The translations under genes and the position numbers were made by a program. 16,024 nucleotides of DNA, from contig CAJTZW010000022.1 in the NCBI GenBank assembly GCA_910584305.1, positions 1-16,024 of the forward strand. The letters run 5' to 3'. The notes below the pieces were generated by a model. It was given only the letters and a program-made list of their open reading frames with translations, was not told the origin of the DNA and did not search any database. Origin of the DNA: an uncultured Bacilli bacterium (GTDB lineage Bacteria > Bacillota_I > Bacilli_A > RF39 > UBA660). Positions 1-5,917 of the stretch are shown here, piece by piece; position 1 is the first letter of the stretch; each line of letters opens with the position of its first letter.

Positions 1-40
1 AATTTTTAAAAATTGAGGTAACTCAGTTCTTTTTGTCGTG

Positions 41-72
41 ATTATAATATCATATTTTTTATAATTTGACAA
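41..72 (-). promoter_or_regulatory. Possible outward promoter at left edge
   Basis: On the minus strand a TTGTCA hexamer (67-72) is followed 17 bases later by TATTAT (44-49), overlapping a TATAAT (41-46). It points out of the left end of the window and lies just beyond the terminator at 89-121, so it could drive the next minus-strand gene. No start codon with a ribosome binding site is visible before the edge. In such AT-rich DNA chance matches are common, so this is tentative. Confidence 0.35.
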
Positions 73-88
73 AACTTAGATAAACATG

Positions 89-121
89 AAAAAAGCAAAT
101 CATCTACACAAATTGATTTGC
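89..121 (-). terminator. Intrinsic terminator of the XRE operon
   Basis: On the minus strand GCAAATCA (121-114) pairs perfectly with TGATTTGC (102-95), giving an 8-bp stem with an 11-base loop followed by six T (94-89). It lies 17 bases after the stop codon of the 84-residue gene and closes the two-gene XRE unit. Confidence 0.8.
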
Positions 122-137
122 CATAGTAACTGTAACC

Positions 138-392
138 TTACGAATTACTCCTAAATGGGTGCTTTAACTTATTCTTTACCTCTTCGTTGATAATCGTAAC
201 CGCCATATCATAAATTCTTATAGCCTCTTCATGATTGACGTCTAACTTTTGAATAAATTCTCCTATAATCTTATCTTTACTCTTTTTGCTGATAAAAAAA
301 TTATTCTCTAATATTTCATTAATAATAATACATTTATCATTAGGATAGGATAACACCCTTGATAATTCATCTATAAACTCTGTTTTATTCAT
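138..392 (-). CDS. Uncharacterised 84-residue helical protein
   Basis: This is a small, soluble, charged and predicted mainly alpha-helical protein of 84 residues with no signal peptide or membrane segment. I do not recognise a characterised family. It has two helical halves, roughly residues 3-33 and 36-76, and a basic tail (KNKLKHPF at about 73-80). Its ATG lies inside the end of the upstream XRE gene (8-base overlap, AATGAATAA), which indicates translational coupling and a shared role. It could modulate the membrane regulator, but that is inference from context only. A good terminator follows it. That it is a real gene is supported by the coupling and the terminator. Confidence 0.7.
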   Translation of the reverse strand: MNKTEFIDELSRVLSYPNDKCIIINEILENNFFISKKSKDKIIGEFIQKLDVNHEEAIRIYDMAVTIINEEVKNKLKHPFRSNS

Positions 393-1302
393 TCACATCA
401 CCATACATCCTTCCTTTAGAATCTAACTGTATCTCATAACCATATTGAAAAATATAAGCAATACTGAATAAAAATAATATTTCAACTAAACTAAACATTT
501 CAAAGTCAACATCTAAGTCCATTTTCAAAATACCCTCAAATATAACACCTACGATACTAGGAAGCACTGTAACCACAATCATTAAATACGCCATTTTCTT
601 GATATAACCTACATTTTCAAGAGTAAATGGTGTATCACCTTTATGTATATTATTAAATAAGTTTTCTAGTGATTTAAGCATTATACTAATTAAAACCAAA
701 CTAATTATTAAAAATGTAAAACCAATTTCTACATAACCAAGTAATATTATCTTTGAGTTATTCTGTAAAATCTCCTTTATTTTTAAAATCTCATCTTGAT
801 TTGTTGTCTCTACTATTACTGTATCATTTATTTTTACAGATATATTATTATCTACCTCTGTAACCCTAATCATATTATTGCCATTCCATATTATTTCATC
901 ATCTGTAATATTAACCTTACTAATAACTATACCTAATATTATCATTGAAGCAATCACGATTGGAATACAAATCATACAAATGGTTTTCCCAATTTTAGCA
1001 AGAATTGTGATTGCGCTACTTAATCCTTTCATTTTACTTTGTTGTTCACTCTTAAATTTAACTACATTCATTCTAATTTCTTCATCTAATGAATCCATAT
1101 CAATAATACTATCATTTACTAAATCATTAATACGACAATGAAAGATTTTACAAAGTTCTAATATGTTATTCATTTCAGGATAAGCATCTCCCGTTTCCCA
1201 TTTACTAACACTTTGTCTTGAAACTTTCATTTTTTCAGCCAAATCTTCCTGTGATAGCTTTTTTGACTTTCTTAATTTCCTTAAATTATCTCCAAATCTC
1301 AT
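385..1302 (-). CDS. XRE-family HTH regulator fused to DUF2975-like membrane domain
   Basis: This 305-residue protein has an N-terminal Cro/CI-type helix-turn-helix (residues 6-60, with the typical LSQEDLAEKMKVSRQSVSKWE recognition region at about 16-36). A linker follows, then four hydrophobic segments at about 107-130, 184-209, 237-258 and 271-288. The section KGDTPFTLENV (221-231) and the QYGYEIQ tail (286-292) resemble DUF2975 proteins, which are often encoded next to small XRE regulators; here the two parts are one polypeptide. The start is set by an AGGAGG 7 bases before the ATG. It probably binds DNA while tethered to the membrane and senses something at or in the membrane, with regulon unknown. 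A dyad at 1355-1367 upstream could be an autoregulatory operator. It overlaps the following 84-residue gene by 8 bases. Confidence 0.85.
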   Translation of the reverse strand: MRFGDNLRKLRKSKKLSQEDLAEKMKVSRQSVSKWETGDAYPEMNNILELCKIFHCRINDLVNDSIIDMDSLDEEIRMNVVKFKSEQQSKMKGLSSAITILAKIGKTICMICIPIVIASMIILGIVISKVNITDDEIIWNGNNMIRVTEVDNNISVKINDTVIVETTNQDEILKIKEILQNNSKIILLGYVEIGFTFLIISLVLISIMLKSLENLFNNIHKGDTPFTLENVGYIKKMAYLMIVVTVLPSIVGVIFEGILKMDLDVDFEMFSLVEILFLFSIAYIFQYGYEIQLDSKGRMYGDVNE

Positions 1303-1354
1303 TAAATTTTCCTCCTCATATTTAATTATATACAGAGAACTACCTTTAAACTAT

Positions 1355-1367
1355 CAACTTTCAGTTG
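1355..1367. promoter_or_regulatory. Possible XRE operator dyad
   Basis: CAACT-TTC-AGTTG is a perfect 5-bp inverted repeat 53 bases upstream of the XRE start codon. It lies between a TTGACA (1378-1383, minus strand) and a TATAAT-like element (1325-1330, minus strand). The spacing of those two hexamers does not make a canonical promoter, so I do not call one. XRE regulators commonly bind short dyads before their own gene, hence the suggestion. Confidence 0.35.
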
Positions 1368-1506
1368 CATTTTACTTTGTCAATTAAAATGTACTCTATC
1401 ATCATTCTTTATTCAATTTTTTTATAAGTTTTTTTCTCCTCTAACATACAGTTCGATCATATAAACTAATCATATTAGCACATATACAAATTTCATATAA
1501 TAAACC

Positions 1507-1617
1507 TTAGATAAATTCAACAACATTTGATGTAAAAATATAGTTTAGATATCCAAAAGCATTGCTGAATGCTGTTAAAAGCATAGATTCTAAATTTATA
1601 TGCTTATGGATTATCAT
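1507..1617 (-). CDS. Possible 36-residue small ORF or gene remnant
   Basis: A short frame of 36 codons starts at an ATG (1617) 16 bases downstream of the predicted start of the promoter at 1640-1668, with a weak GGTGAT before it. The frame stays open upstream to 1677 with coding-looking content, so it could instead be the tail of a decayed longer gene. The peptide has a hydrophobic middle (residues 12-29, LLTAF..GYLNYIF) that might sit in a membrane. I recognise no family. It fills part of the 438-base gap between 1303 and 1740; the rest of that gap shows only the XRE dyad and a terminator. Confidence 0.25.
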   Translation of the reverse strand: MIIHKHINLESMLLTAFSNAFGYLNYIFTSNVVEFI

Positions 1618-1639
1618 ATTTTCATCACCGTCTACCTTA

Positions 1640-1668
1640 ATAGTATCAAGCACAAATGTCTGTGTCAA
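1640..1668 (-). promoter_or_regulatory. Sigma-A-type promoter upstream of XRE region
   Basis: On the minus strand TTGACA (1668-1663), a 17-base spacer, then TACTAT (1645-1640) make a near-consensus housekeeping promoter. It lies just after the terminator that ends the flavodoxin operon (1697-1722). It could transcribe the small ORF at 1507-1617 and read on into the XRE operon, giving a leader of about 330 bases. Confidence 0.55.
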
Positions 1669-1696
1669 CCTATTTTATGATATTTCCCTTATATAT

Positions 1697-1722
1697 AAAA
1701 GGAGATGACAAACAGTCATCCC
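1697..1722 (-). terminator. Intrinsic terminator of the AKR-flavodoxin operon
   Basis: On the minus strand GGGATGAC (1722-1715) and GTCATCTCC (1709-1701) form a GC-containing stem around a five-base loop, with one bulge or wobble near the base, followed by TTTTA. It lies about 20 bases beyond the flavodoxin stop codon. Confidence 0.75.
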
Positions 1723-1740
1723 AAACTTTCTTTTGCAAAT

Positions 1741-2385
1741 CTACTTAGACTTTATACTATCTATAAATGATAAAATATCAGCGTCAGACGGTCTCGATGA
1801 GAACCTATGCCCTTCTAACCAGTTTCCCCCATTAGCTTCAGATTTTAATAATTCTCCACTTTGCCCAAGTCCACTAGATACCGAAGTACAAAATGGAATC
1901 ACTGTTTTTCCAACAAAACTATTTTCTTTAACAAATGTATCTACAGGCCATGCTGCAACACCCCACCAAATTGGATACCCAATTAAGACAGTATCATAAC
2001 TCTCCCAATTATCTACTTTTGTAGTTTTTAATTTAACATTTCGAAGTGTTTCATCATCATGCTCTTTTGATACTCTTGAATTAGAATTTCCATAGTTTAA
2101 ATCCTCGCTTGTATAAATATCTTCTGGTACAATTTCAAACAAATCGGCATTTAAGTTTTCAGCAATCTCCTCTGCAACTTTTTTAGTAGAACCAGTTGCC
2201 GAATAATATACTACAAGTGTTTTTCCATACGATGTAGATGTTGTATTATCTTCTATTTCATTATTTTCATTTACATCAAGATTATTTTCTATTTCGTTTG
2301 TTTTATGATTTAGTAAAAAATATCCTCCTAATCCTATGGCAATTACAATGATTGCAATGAATCCTATTATTACTTTTTTATTCAT
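1741..2385 (-). CDS. Membrane-anchored flavodoxin
   Basis: This 214-residue flavodoxin-fold protein has one N-terminal transmembrane segment (residues about 5-25), a polar Asn/Glu-rich linker (26-53), then the flavodoxin domain. The FMN phosphate loop is SATGST (62-67) after the first beta strand LVVYY. The aromatic loop that stacks on the isoalloxazine ring is around GYPIWWG (136-142). It resembles the Flavodoxin_4 group often found beside aldo/keto reductases. The ATG at 2385 was chosen because it overlaps the reductase stop codon (8-base overlap) and has AGGATGG before it; a frame extending to 2424 has no ribosome binding site. The anchor has few basic residues before it, so I cannot decide which side the flavodoxin domain faces. 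A likely role is an electron carrier or quinone/FMN reductase in an electrophile-response operon. Confidence 0.85.
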   Translation of the reverse strand: MNKKVIIGFIAIIVIAIGLGGYFLLNHKTNEIENNLDVNENNEIEDNTTSTSYGKTLVVYYSATGSTKKVAEEIAENLNADLFEIVPEDIYTSEDLNYGNSNSRVSKEHDDETLRNVKLKTTKVDNWESYDTVLIGYPIWWGVAAWPVDTFVKENSFVGKTVIPFCTSVSSGLGQSGELLKSEANGGNWLEGHRFSSRPSDADILSFIDSIKSK

Positions 2386-3280
2386 TGTTTTCCCATCCTT
2401 TCTTTTCTTTACGACAATCCTCATTTTCTCTTCTTTCTACTACCATCTTGTCAAACCATTCCACCATAGAAGGGTCCTGATGATTAAAAAATAAACTATC
2501 GTTTGTATCCAATCTTTGGATTTCTTCCATGTCCTCATCCGTTAGTTTAAAATCAAATACATTAAAGTTTTGTTCCATTCTCTCAATATGAGTAGATTTA
2601 CAAGCAATGATTACTCCTCTTTGAATTAACCATCTTAAAATTACTTGTGCGGCAGACTTATTATACTTCTTCCCAATATTAACAAGTGTTTCATTTTCAA
2701 ATAAGCCATTTCTTCCTTCTCCAAATGGTGCCCATGCTTCAATATGTACTCCATATTTCTCCATATTTTCTTGTGCTTTAAATTGAGCATTCATTGGATT
2801 TGTTTCAACTTGATTTACTGCCGGAATTACTTTTCTTTCAAATAAACACATATCGCTTAACCTGTCAGGATAAAAGTTAGATACTCCAATTGCTTTAATT
2901 TTACCTTCTTCATATAAATCTTCTAAAGCTCTATACGCTCCATAGTAATCACTAAATGGTTGATGAAGTAATACTAAATCAATATAATCTGTTTTCAATT
3001 TTTTTAATGATTCCATAACTGATTCTTTGCATTTTTCATACCCATAATTGTCAATCCATACCTTAGTTGTGATAAATAATTTTTCTCTTGGGATGCCACA
3101 CTCTACAATGGCATCTCCTACTTCTGCCTCATTAAAATAACTTTGGGCTGTATCAATACTTCTATAGCCCACCTTAATAGCATCTAATACACATCTTTTT
3201 GTTTCCTCTTTAGGTATTTGATATACACCAAATCCCAATATTGGCATTTCCACACCACTATTCAATTTTATATATTCCAT
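2378..3280 (-). CDS. Aldo/keto reductase (first copy)
   Basis: This is a 300-residue NADPH-dependent aldo/keto reductase with a TIM-barrel fold, reducing aldehydes or ketones to alcohols in the cytoplasm. The catalytic tetrad can be read as Asp43 and Tyr48 (in DTAQSY), Lys73 (TTKVW) and His106 (LLHQP). The cofactor-binding region near IACKSTHIERM is also present. The ATG at 3280 was chosen for its AGGGTG ribosome binding site; an in-frame ATG at 3313 falls only about five bases after the predicted transcription start and has no such site. The C-terminus carries an unusual charged tail (RRENEDCRKEKKG) beyond the normal end. It is first in a two-gene operon under a MerR-type promoter at 3325-3355 and is coupled to the flavodoxin. 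It has a diverged paralogue at 7374-8219. The exact substrate is unknown. Confidence 0.9.
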   Translation of the reverse strand: MEYIKLNSGVEMPILGFGVYQIPKEETKRCVLDAIKVGYRSIDTAQSYFNEAEVGDAIVECGIPREKLFITTKVWIDNYGYEKCKESVMESLKKLKTDYIDLVLLHQPFSDYYGAYRALEDLYEEGKIKAIGVSNFYPDRLSDMCLFERKVIPAVNQVETNPMNAQFKAQENMEKYGVHIEAWAPFGEGRNGLFENETLVNIGKKYNKSAAQVILRWLIQRGVIIACKSTHIERMEQNFNVFDFKLTDEDMEEIQRLDTNDSLFFNHQDPSMVEWFDKMVVERRENEDCRKEKKGWENNE

Positions 3281-3324
3281 ATTTTCACCCTTTCCAAATT
3301 GACTTTTTTTCAATTTATACTATA

Positions 3325-3355
3325 ATTATAAATGTCGTGTGTAACACCTGGTCAA
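3325..3355 (-). promoter_or_regulatory. MerR-type promoter/operator A (AKR-flavodoxin operon)
   Basis: On the minus strand TTGACC (3355-3350), a 19-base spacer, then TATAAT (3330-3325). The spacer contains GGTGTTACAC starting one base after the -35 element. A 19-bp spacer with a central dyad is the known architecture of promoters activated by MerR-family proteins. The same motif recurs at 3386-3416 and 10181-10211. Confidence 0.85.
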
Positions 3356-3385
3356 TGCTTTTTTTATAAATTTTGTAAATTTTTA

Positions 3386-3416
3386 TTGACTAGGTGTAAC
3401 ACCCATGTTCTAAAAT
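3386..3416 (+). promoter_or_regulatory. MerR-type promoter/operator B (merR autoregulation)
   Basis: On the plus strand TTGACT (3386-3391), a 19-base spacer, then TAAAAT (3411-3416). The spacer holds the perfect dyad GGTGT-A-ACACC (3393-3403). It is divergent from promoter A, with 30 bases between the two -35 elements, and drives the regulator gene at 3435. Confidence 0.85.
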
Positions 3417-3434
3417 GGATTAAGAGGTGAAAAA

Positions 3435-3854
3435 ATGACCAAAACTGATAAAATATATTCTATGAAAGAGACTTGTGAGGCTACAGGGCTTACTTATGAT
3501 GCTTTAAAGTTCTATTGTAATGAAGGATTAGTTCCAAATGTAAAAAGAGATAAAAATAACTACCGTATATTTGATGATAATGATATTGCTTGGATTAAAA
3601 GTTTATCTTGCTTAAAAAATTGTGGTATGAGCATTGTTGAAATGAAGGAATATCTAGATTTATGCTTAAAAGGAGAATCTTCTATTCCTGAAAGAAAAAT
3701 CATTTTAGATGCTAAGCTTCGTGAATTAGAGCATAAAAAGCAAGAGATACAAGACAGCATAGATTATATTCATTGGAAACAAGGTTTCTATGATGATATA
3801 TTATCTGGAAAAACAAAATATTTTAGTTATTTAATTCCAACAGAAAATGATTGA
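3435..3854 (+). CDS. MerR-family regulator, AdhR/NmlR-like
   Basis: This 139-residue MerR-family activator is the only plus-strand gene. A winged helix-turn-helix occupies residues about 6-75 (YSMKETCEATGLTYDALKFYCNEGL is the recognition part), and a long dimerisation helix runs from about 80 to 112. The segment WIKSLSCLKNCGMSI places Cys59 where AdhR and NmlR relatives have their conserved redox or electrophile-sensing cysteine; Cys63 and Cys28 are additional candidates. It lacks a metal-binding loop of the MerR/CueR kind. The start is fixed by AAGAGGTG six bases before the ATG. It probably twists the 19-bp spacers of three promoters (3325-3355, 3386-3416, 10181-10211) on sensing a carbonyl, quinone or related electrophile. 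The inducer is inferred from family and regulated genes. Confidence 0.9.
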   Translation: MTKTDKIYSMKETCEATGLTYDALKFYCNEGLVPNVKRDKNNYRIFDDNDIAWIKSLSCLKNCGMSIVEMKEYLDLCLKGESSIPERKIILDAKLRELEHKKQEIQDSIDYIHWKQGFYDDILSGKTKYFSYLIPTEND

Positions 3855-3875
3855 CTTATCAACCAATCATTTTTT
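3846..3875 (+). terminator. Intrinsic terminator of merR
   Basis: AATGATTG (3846-3853) pairs perfectly with CAATCATT (3864-3871) around a ten-base loop and is followed by a T-run. The 5' arm overlaps the regulator stop codon, so transcription stops immediately after the gene. Confidence 0.8.
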
Positions 3876-3876
3876 A

Positions 3877-4097
3877 TTATAAAGTATTATATTCTTCATT
3901 AGATACAGGTTCACACCATTCTGTAGAAGTGTTACTTCCTTGTACTTCCATAGCAATATGACTAAACCAAGAATCTTTCTTAGCCCCATGCCAAATGCCA
4001 ATGTTTTACATTAGCAGGTATTGTTACTACATCCCCAGGTTTAAGTGATTGTGGTGGACAATTTTCCTCTTGATAGGAGGCTGGAATCTATGCAAGC
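3877..4097 (-). pseudogene. Cupin gene remnant 1 (C-terminal half, frameshifted)
   Basis: The minus strand reads a cupin C-terminal half closely matching the intact cupin at 6616-7047. It runs YQEEN, SLKPGDVVTIPANVKHWH, then after a frameshift GAKKDSWFSHIAMEV and a tail EWCEPVSNEEYNTL ending at a stop (3877-3879). The shift comes from a seven-base tandem duplication (TTGGCAT twice) at the HWH codons. There is no start or N-terminal half: similarity fades around 4097, where the RhuM gene ends. It cannot make a functional cupin. A second copy at 5797-5917 has a very similar broken end (GGCTGGAAT, then TATGCAAGC on the plus strand), so the two remnants descend from one already damaged gene. Confidence 0.85.
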
Positions 4098-4101
4098 TCC
4101 T

Positions 4102-5100
4102 TTACTTTTTATTTTCTTCCAGATACCTTTTATACATTTCATCCATAGAGGATACATATTCTTGGTCCTGTTTTATTCTAAATTTTTCATATTCTTTATT
4201 TGCTTTCTCAATAGCTTGTTTATGTGAAATACTACCTGAATGTGTTAGTAAATCTTTCTTTCTAAACTTTAGTAAATCATCTGTTGCAGTAATCCACTTT
4301 TGCATTGTCATCAAATTTTGTTCATTTGCCATATCCTCTGCATAATCTAAAAATAATGTTGTAAAACTTTCTAATTTTTTTATTTCATTTTCATTTAAAT
4401 AATTTTTGGCAACACTAACATCATACTTCATTATTTTACCATCAGGACTATTCTTCCAATTTGTAAGTCCCATGTGTTCTTTTTCTGCATCTGCCCTATC
4501 ATAAATTAGTTCTGCAGCAGTATAGCCTGTTATTGCATAGTGGAGTTTGTTTTGCACAATTTTAAAAAATGTATAAGCCTCTTCTGAATCTTTGTTATAA
4601 TCAACGCTTGTTGCTTCAAATATATCTGTGATTTTTTGATATAATCTTCGTTCACTTAAACGAATTTCTTTGATAGTTTCAAGCAATTCATCATAATAAT
4701 CTTTCCCAAATTTAGGACCATTTTTCATTCTTTCAACATCAATTTTAAAACCTTTAATCATATATTCTTTTAATACATTTGTAGCCCAAATTCTAAACTG
4801 TGTTGCTTTTTTTGAATTAACACGATACCCAACTGCAATAATTGCATCTAAATTATAAAATTCAGTTTGGTAATTTTTTCCATCATTAGCAGTATGTGCA
4901 AATTTTGCACATACTGTATCTTTACTTAGTTCTTGTTCTAAAAATATATTTTTTAAATGTTTTGTAATAACTGTCCTATCAACATTAAAAAGTTCAGACA
5001 TGCTCTTTTGAGTAAGCCAAATACTTTCATCTTTTAAAATTACATCAACATTTATTTTGCCATCGTCAGTTTCGTATAAAACTATATTACTTTCATTCAT
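4102..5100 (-). CDS. Virulence RhuM family protein
   Basis: This 332-residue cytoplasmic protein has the features of the RhuM family. An N-terminal DNA-binding-like part reads WLTQKSMSELFNVDRTVITKHLKNIF (about residues 28-53). The family block FYNLDAIIAVGYRVNSKKATQFRIWATNVLKEY follows at about 81-113, with a helical C-terminal half ending in a charged coiled-coil region (about 290-332). Its length is in the usual range and no truncation is seen. GAAGGTGA precedes the ATG. RhuM proteins were named from a Salmonella pathogenicity island and occur widely in accessory regions; their biochemical role is unsettled. Here it stands between two cupin remnants and behind a frameshifted small gene, so it appears to be recently arrived accessory DNA. 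Confidence 0.88.
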   Translation of the reverse strand: MNESNIVLYETDDGKINVDVILKDESIWLTQKSMSELFNVDRTVITKHLKNIFLEQELSKDTVCAKFAHTANDGKNYQTEFYNLDAIIAVGYRVNSKKATQFRIWATNVLKEYMIKGFKIDVERMKNGPKFGKDYYDELLETIKEIRLSERRLYQKITDIFEATSVDYNKDSEEAYTFFKIVQNKLHYAITGYTAAELIYDRADAEKEHMGLTNWKNSPDGKIMKYDVSVAKNYLNENEIKKLESFTTLFLDYAEDMANEQNLMTMQKWITATDDLLKFRKKDLLTHSGSISHKQAIEKANKEYEKFRIKQDQEYVSSMDEMYKRYLEENKK

Positions 5101-5118
5101 TAGTTCACCTTCAAATTT

Positions 5119-5405
5119 CTATTTATAAATACTTTTAAAAACACCTATAACACATTTTTCTGCATTTGGTCCTCCACTCGTAAATTCTGTTTTTACTAAA
5201 CACCCATTAACTTTGAAAATATATGGATATACCCACTATCAATAAATTCTAATATTCTTTCCAAACTAGATTTAGAAGAATCAATATTAATGTCTTTTAC
5301 ATCCCTAATTGTTGAATCGTCTTTATCTATTTTTTCTATATCAGAATTTCTATATTCTTCTAAATTTCTTTCCAATTCAGTTATTTTTTCCTCAGATATT
5401 TCCAT
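5119..5405 (-). pseudogene. Frameshifted small gene preceding RhuM gene
   Basis: An ORF with a strong AAGGAAGG ribosome binding site starts at 5405 and reads acidic helical sequence up to SSLERILEFIDSG (about residue 57). In that frame it ends at 5196. In the next frame, from about 5235, it continues as YPYIFKVNGCLVKTEF, then GPNAEKCVIGVFKSIYK, stopping at 5119-5121. The combined shape, a helical N-terminus then a short beta-rich NPYxFKVxxxxVK segment, resembles small proteins that accompany recombinases or transposons in Clostridia (recollection, not a search). The single frame break suggests an inactivated gene, or less likely a programmed shift or a separate 69-residue product. It ends 18 bases before the RhuM start and was probably co-transcribed with it. 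Confidence 0.65.
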
Positions 5406-5464
5406 ATATATTTTCCTTCCTTTAAAATGAATTTAATAAGCGCAATTTAGCATCTTCACATTTG

Positions 5465-5490
5465 TTAGAATTTTTGAAATTCTATTTTTT
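5465..5490 (+). terminator. Possible AT-only hairpin with T-run
   Basis: TAGAATTT and AAATTCTA pair perfectly around TTG and are followed by seven T on the plus strand, the shape of a weak terminator. No plus-strand gene lies upstream, and its 3' side overlaps the Nudix remnant stop codon, so function is doubtful. Confidence 0.25.
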
Positions 5491-5704
5491 TCTTTCTATT
5501 AAAGCCAAATGTAATATATCTCCAAATTTTTCAAGATAATTTTTAGTATGTGCAGTCATATTACTTGGAAGACTATTTATATTAAAAAATTGTAACGACC
5601 TTGATTCGTCATCATTTATCTTTAAATTGCCACTATATTTTTTTATAAATAAAATGAAAATAATTTAAATTTATATCAATTAAATTTAATTTATAATTTT
5701 CCAT
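5482..5704 (-). pseudogene. Nudix hydrolase remnant
   Basis: From about 5643 to 5482 the minus strand reads KKYSGNLKINDDESRSLQFF, then NINSLPSNMTAHTKNYLEKF and a stop. This is the typical C-terminal part of small Nudix hydrolases (KYSG, then E..xLxFF, then xxLP). Upstream, an ATG at 5704 with GGAGG begins MENYKLNLIDINLNYFHFIYKKI and stops one frame off. The whole catalytic Nudix box (GxxxxxExxxxREUxEExGU) is missing, so this is a gene with an internal deletion and a frameshift. The 512-base stretch between 5406 and 5917 otherwise holds only the cupin remnant at 5797-5917, a possible hairpin, and a repeated AATTGGAGGAA around 5710 and 5745. Confidence 0.7.
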
Positions 5705-5796
5705 AGAATTCCTCCAATTATTTAATGAAATTATATCATATTTTCCTCCAATTTTATAGGAATTCATAGTTGGTGTTATTATGCATAGGGTAGACA

Positions 5797-5917
5797 CGAA
5801 TCTTTTTTAGCACCATGCCAATGTTTTACATTAGCTGGAATAACAATTATACTTCCTGATTCAAGACTAATCGCTTCTTTGCCATATTCTTGATAGGGGG
5901 CTGGAATTTATGCAAGC
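5797..5917 (-). pseudogene. Cupin gene remnant 2
   Basis: The minus strand reads YQEYGKEAISLESGSIIV, then IPANVKHWHGAKKDS, matching the middle of the intact cupin at 6616-7047 (residues about 79-111). It breaks off after the AKKDS codons (about 5797). Upstream codons are disrupted by stops, and the remnant begins directly at the stop codon of the RibD-C gene (5918-5920). It lacks the seven-base duplication seen in remnant 1 but shares the same degenerate upstream edge (TATGCAAGC on the plus strand). Confidence 0.8.

Noticed and set aside
878..1141. Plus-strand open frame of 87 codons opposite the XRE gene
   Set aside because: It is the complement of the membrane-segment region of the XRE protein, with no ribosome binding site or family resemblance.
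3281..3313. ATG at 3313 as start of the first aldo/keto reductase
   Set aside because: It is almost at the predicted transcription start, without a ribosome binding site, and adds residues beyond the usual family N-terminus.
4045..4345. Two plus-strand hydrophobic frames near the RhuM gene end
   Set aside because: They are shadows of the RhuM C-terminus and cupin remnant 1; hydrophobicity comes from complementing Lys/Glu-rich codons.
4102..5405. RhuM and its small neighbour as a toxin-antitoxin pair
   Set aside because: The gene arrangement looks similar, but the small gene is frameshifted and neither protein shows a toxin or antitoxin motif that I recognise.
5710..5755. Repeated AATTGGAGGAA as a regulatory repeat
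   Set aside because: Each copy is most simply a ribosome binding site before an ATG; two copies in AT-rich debris do not support an operator.
3877..5917. Composite transposon bounded by the cupin remnants
   Set aside because: No transposase, terminal inverted repeats or target-site duplication are visible; the repeats are gene remnants, not insertion sequences.
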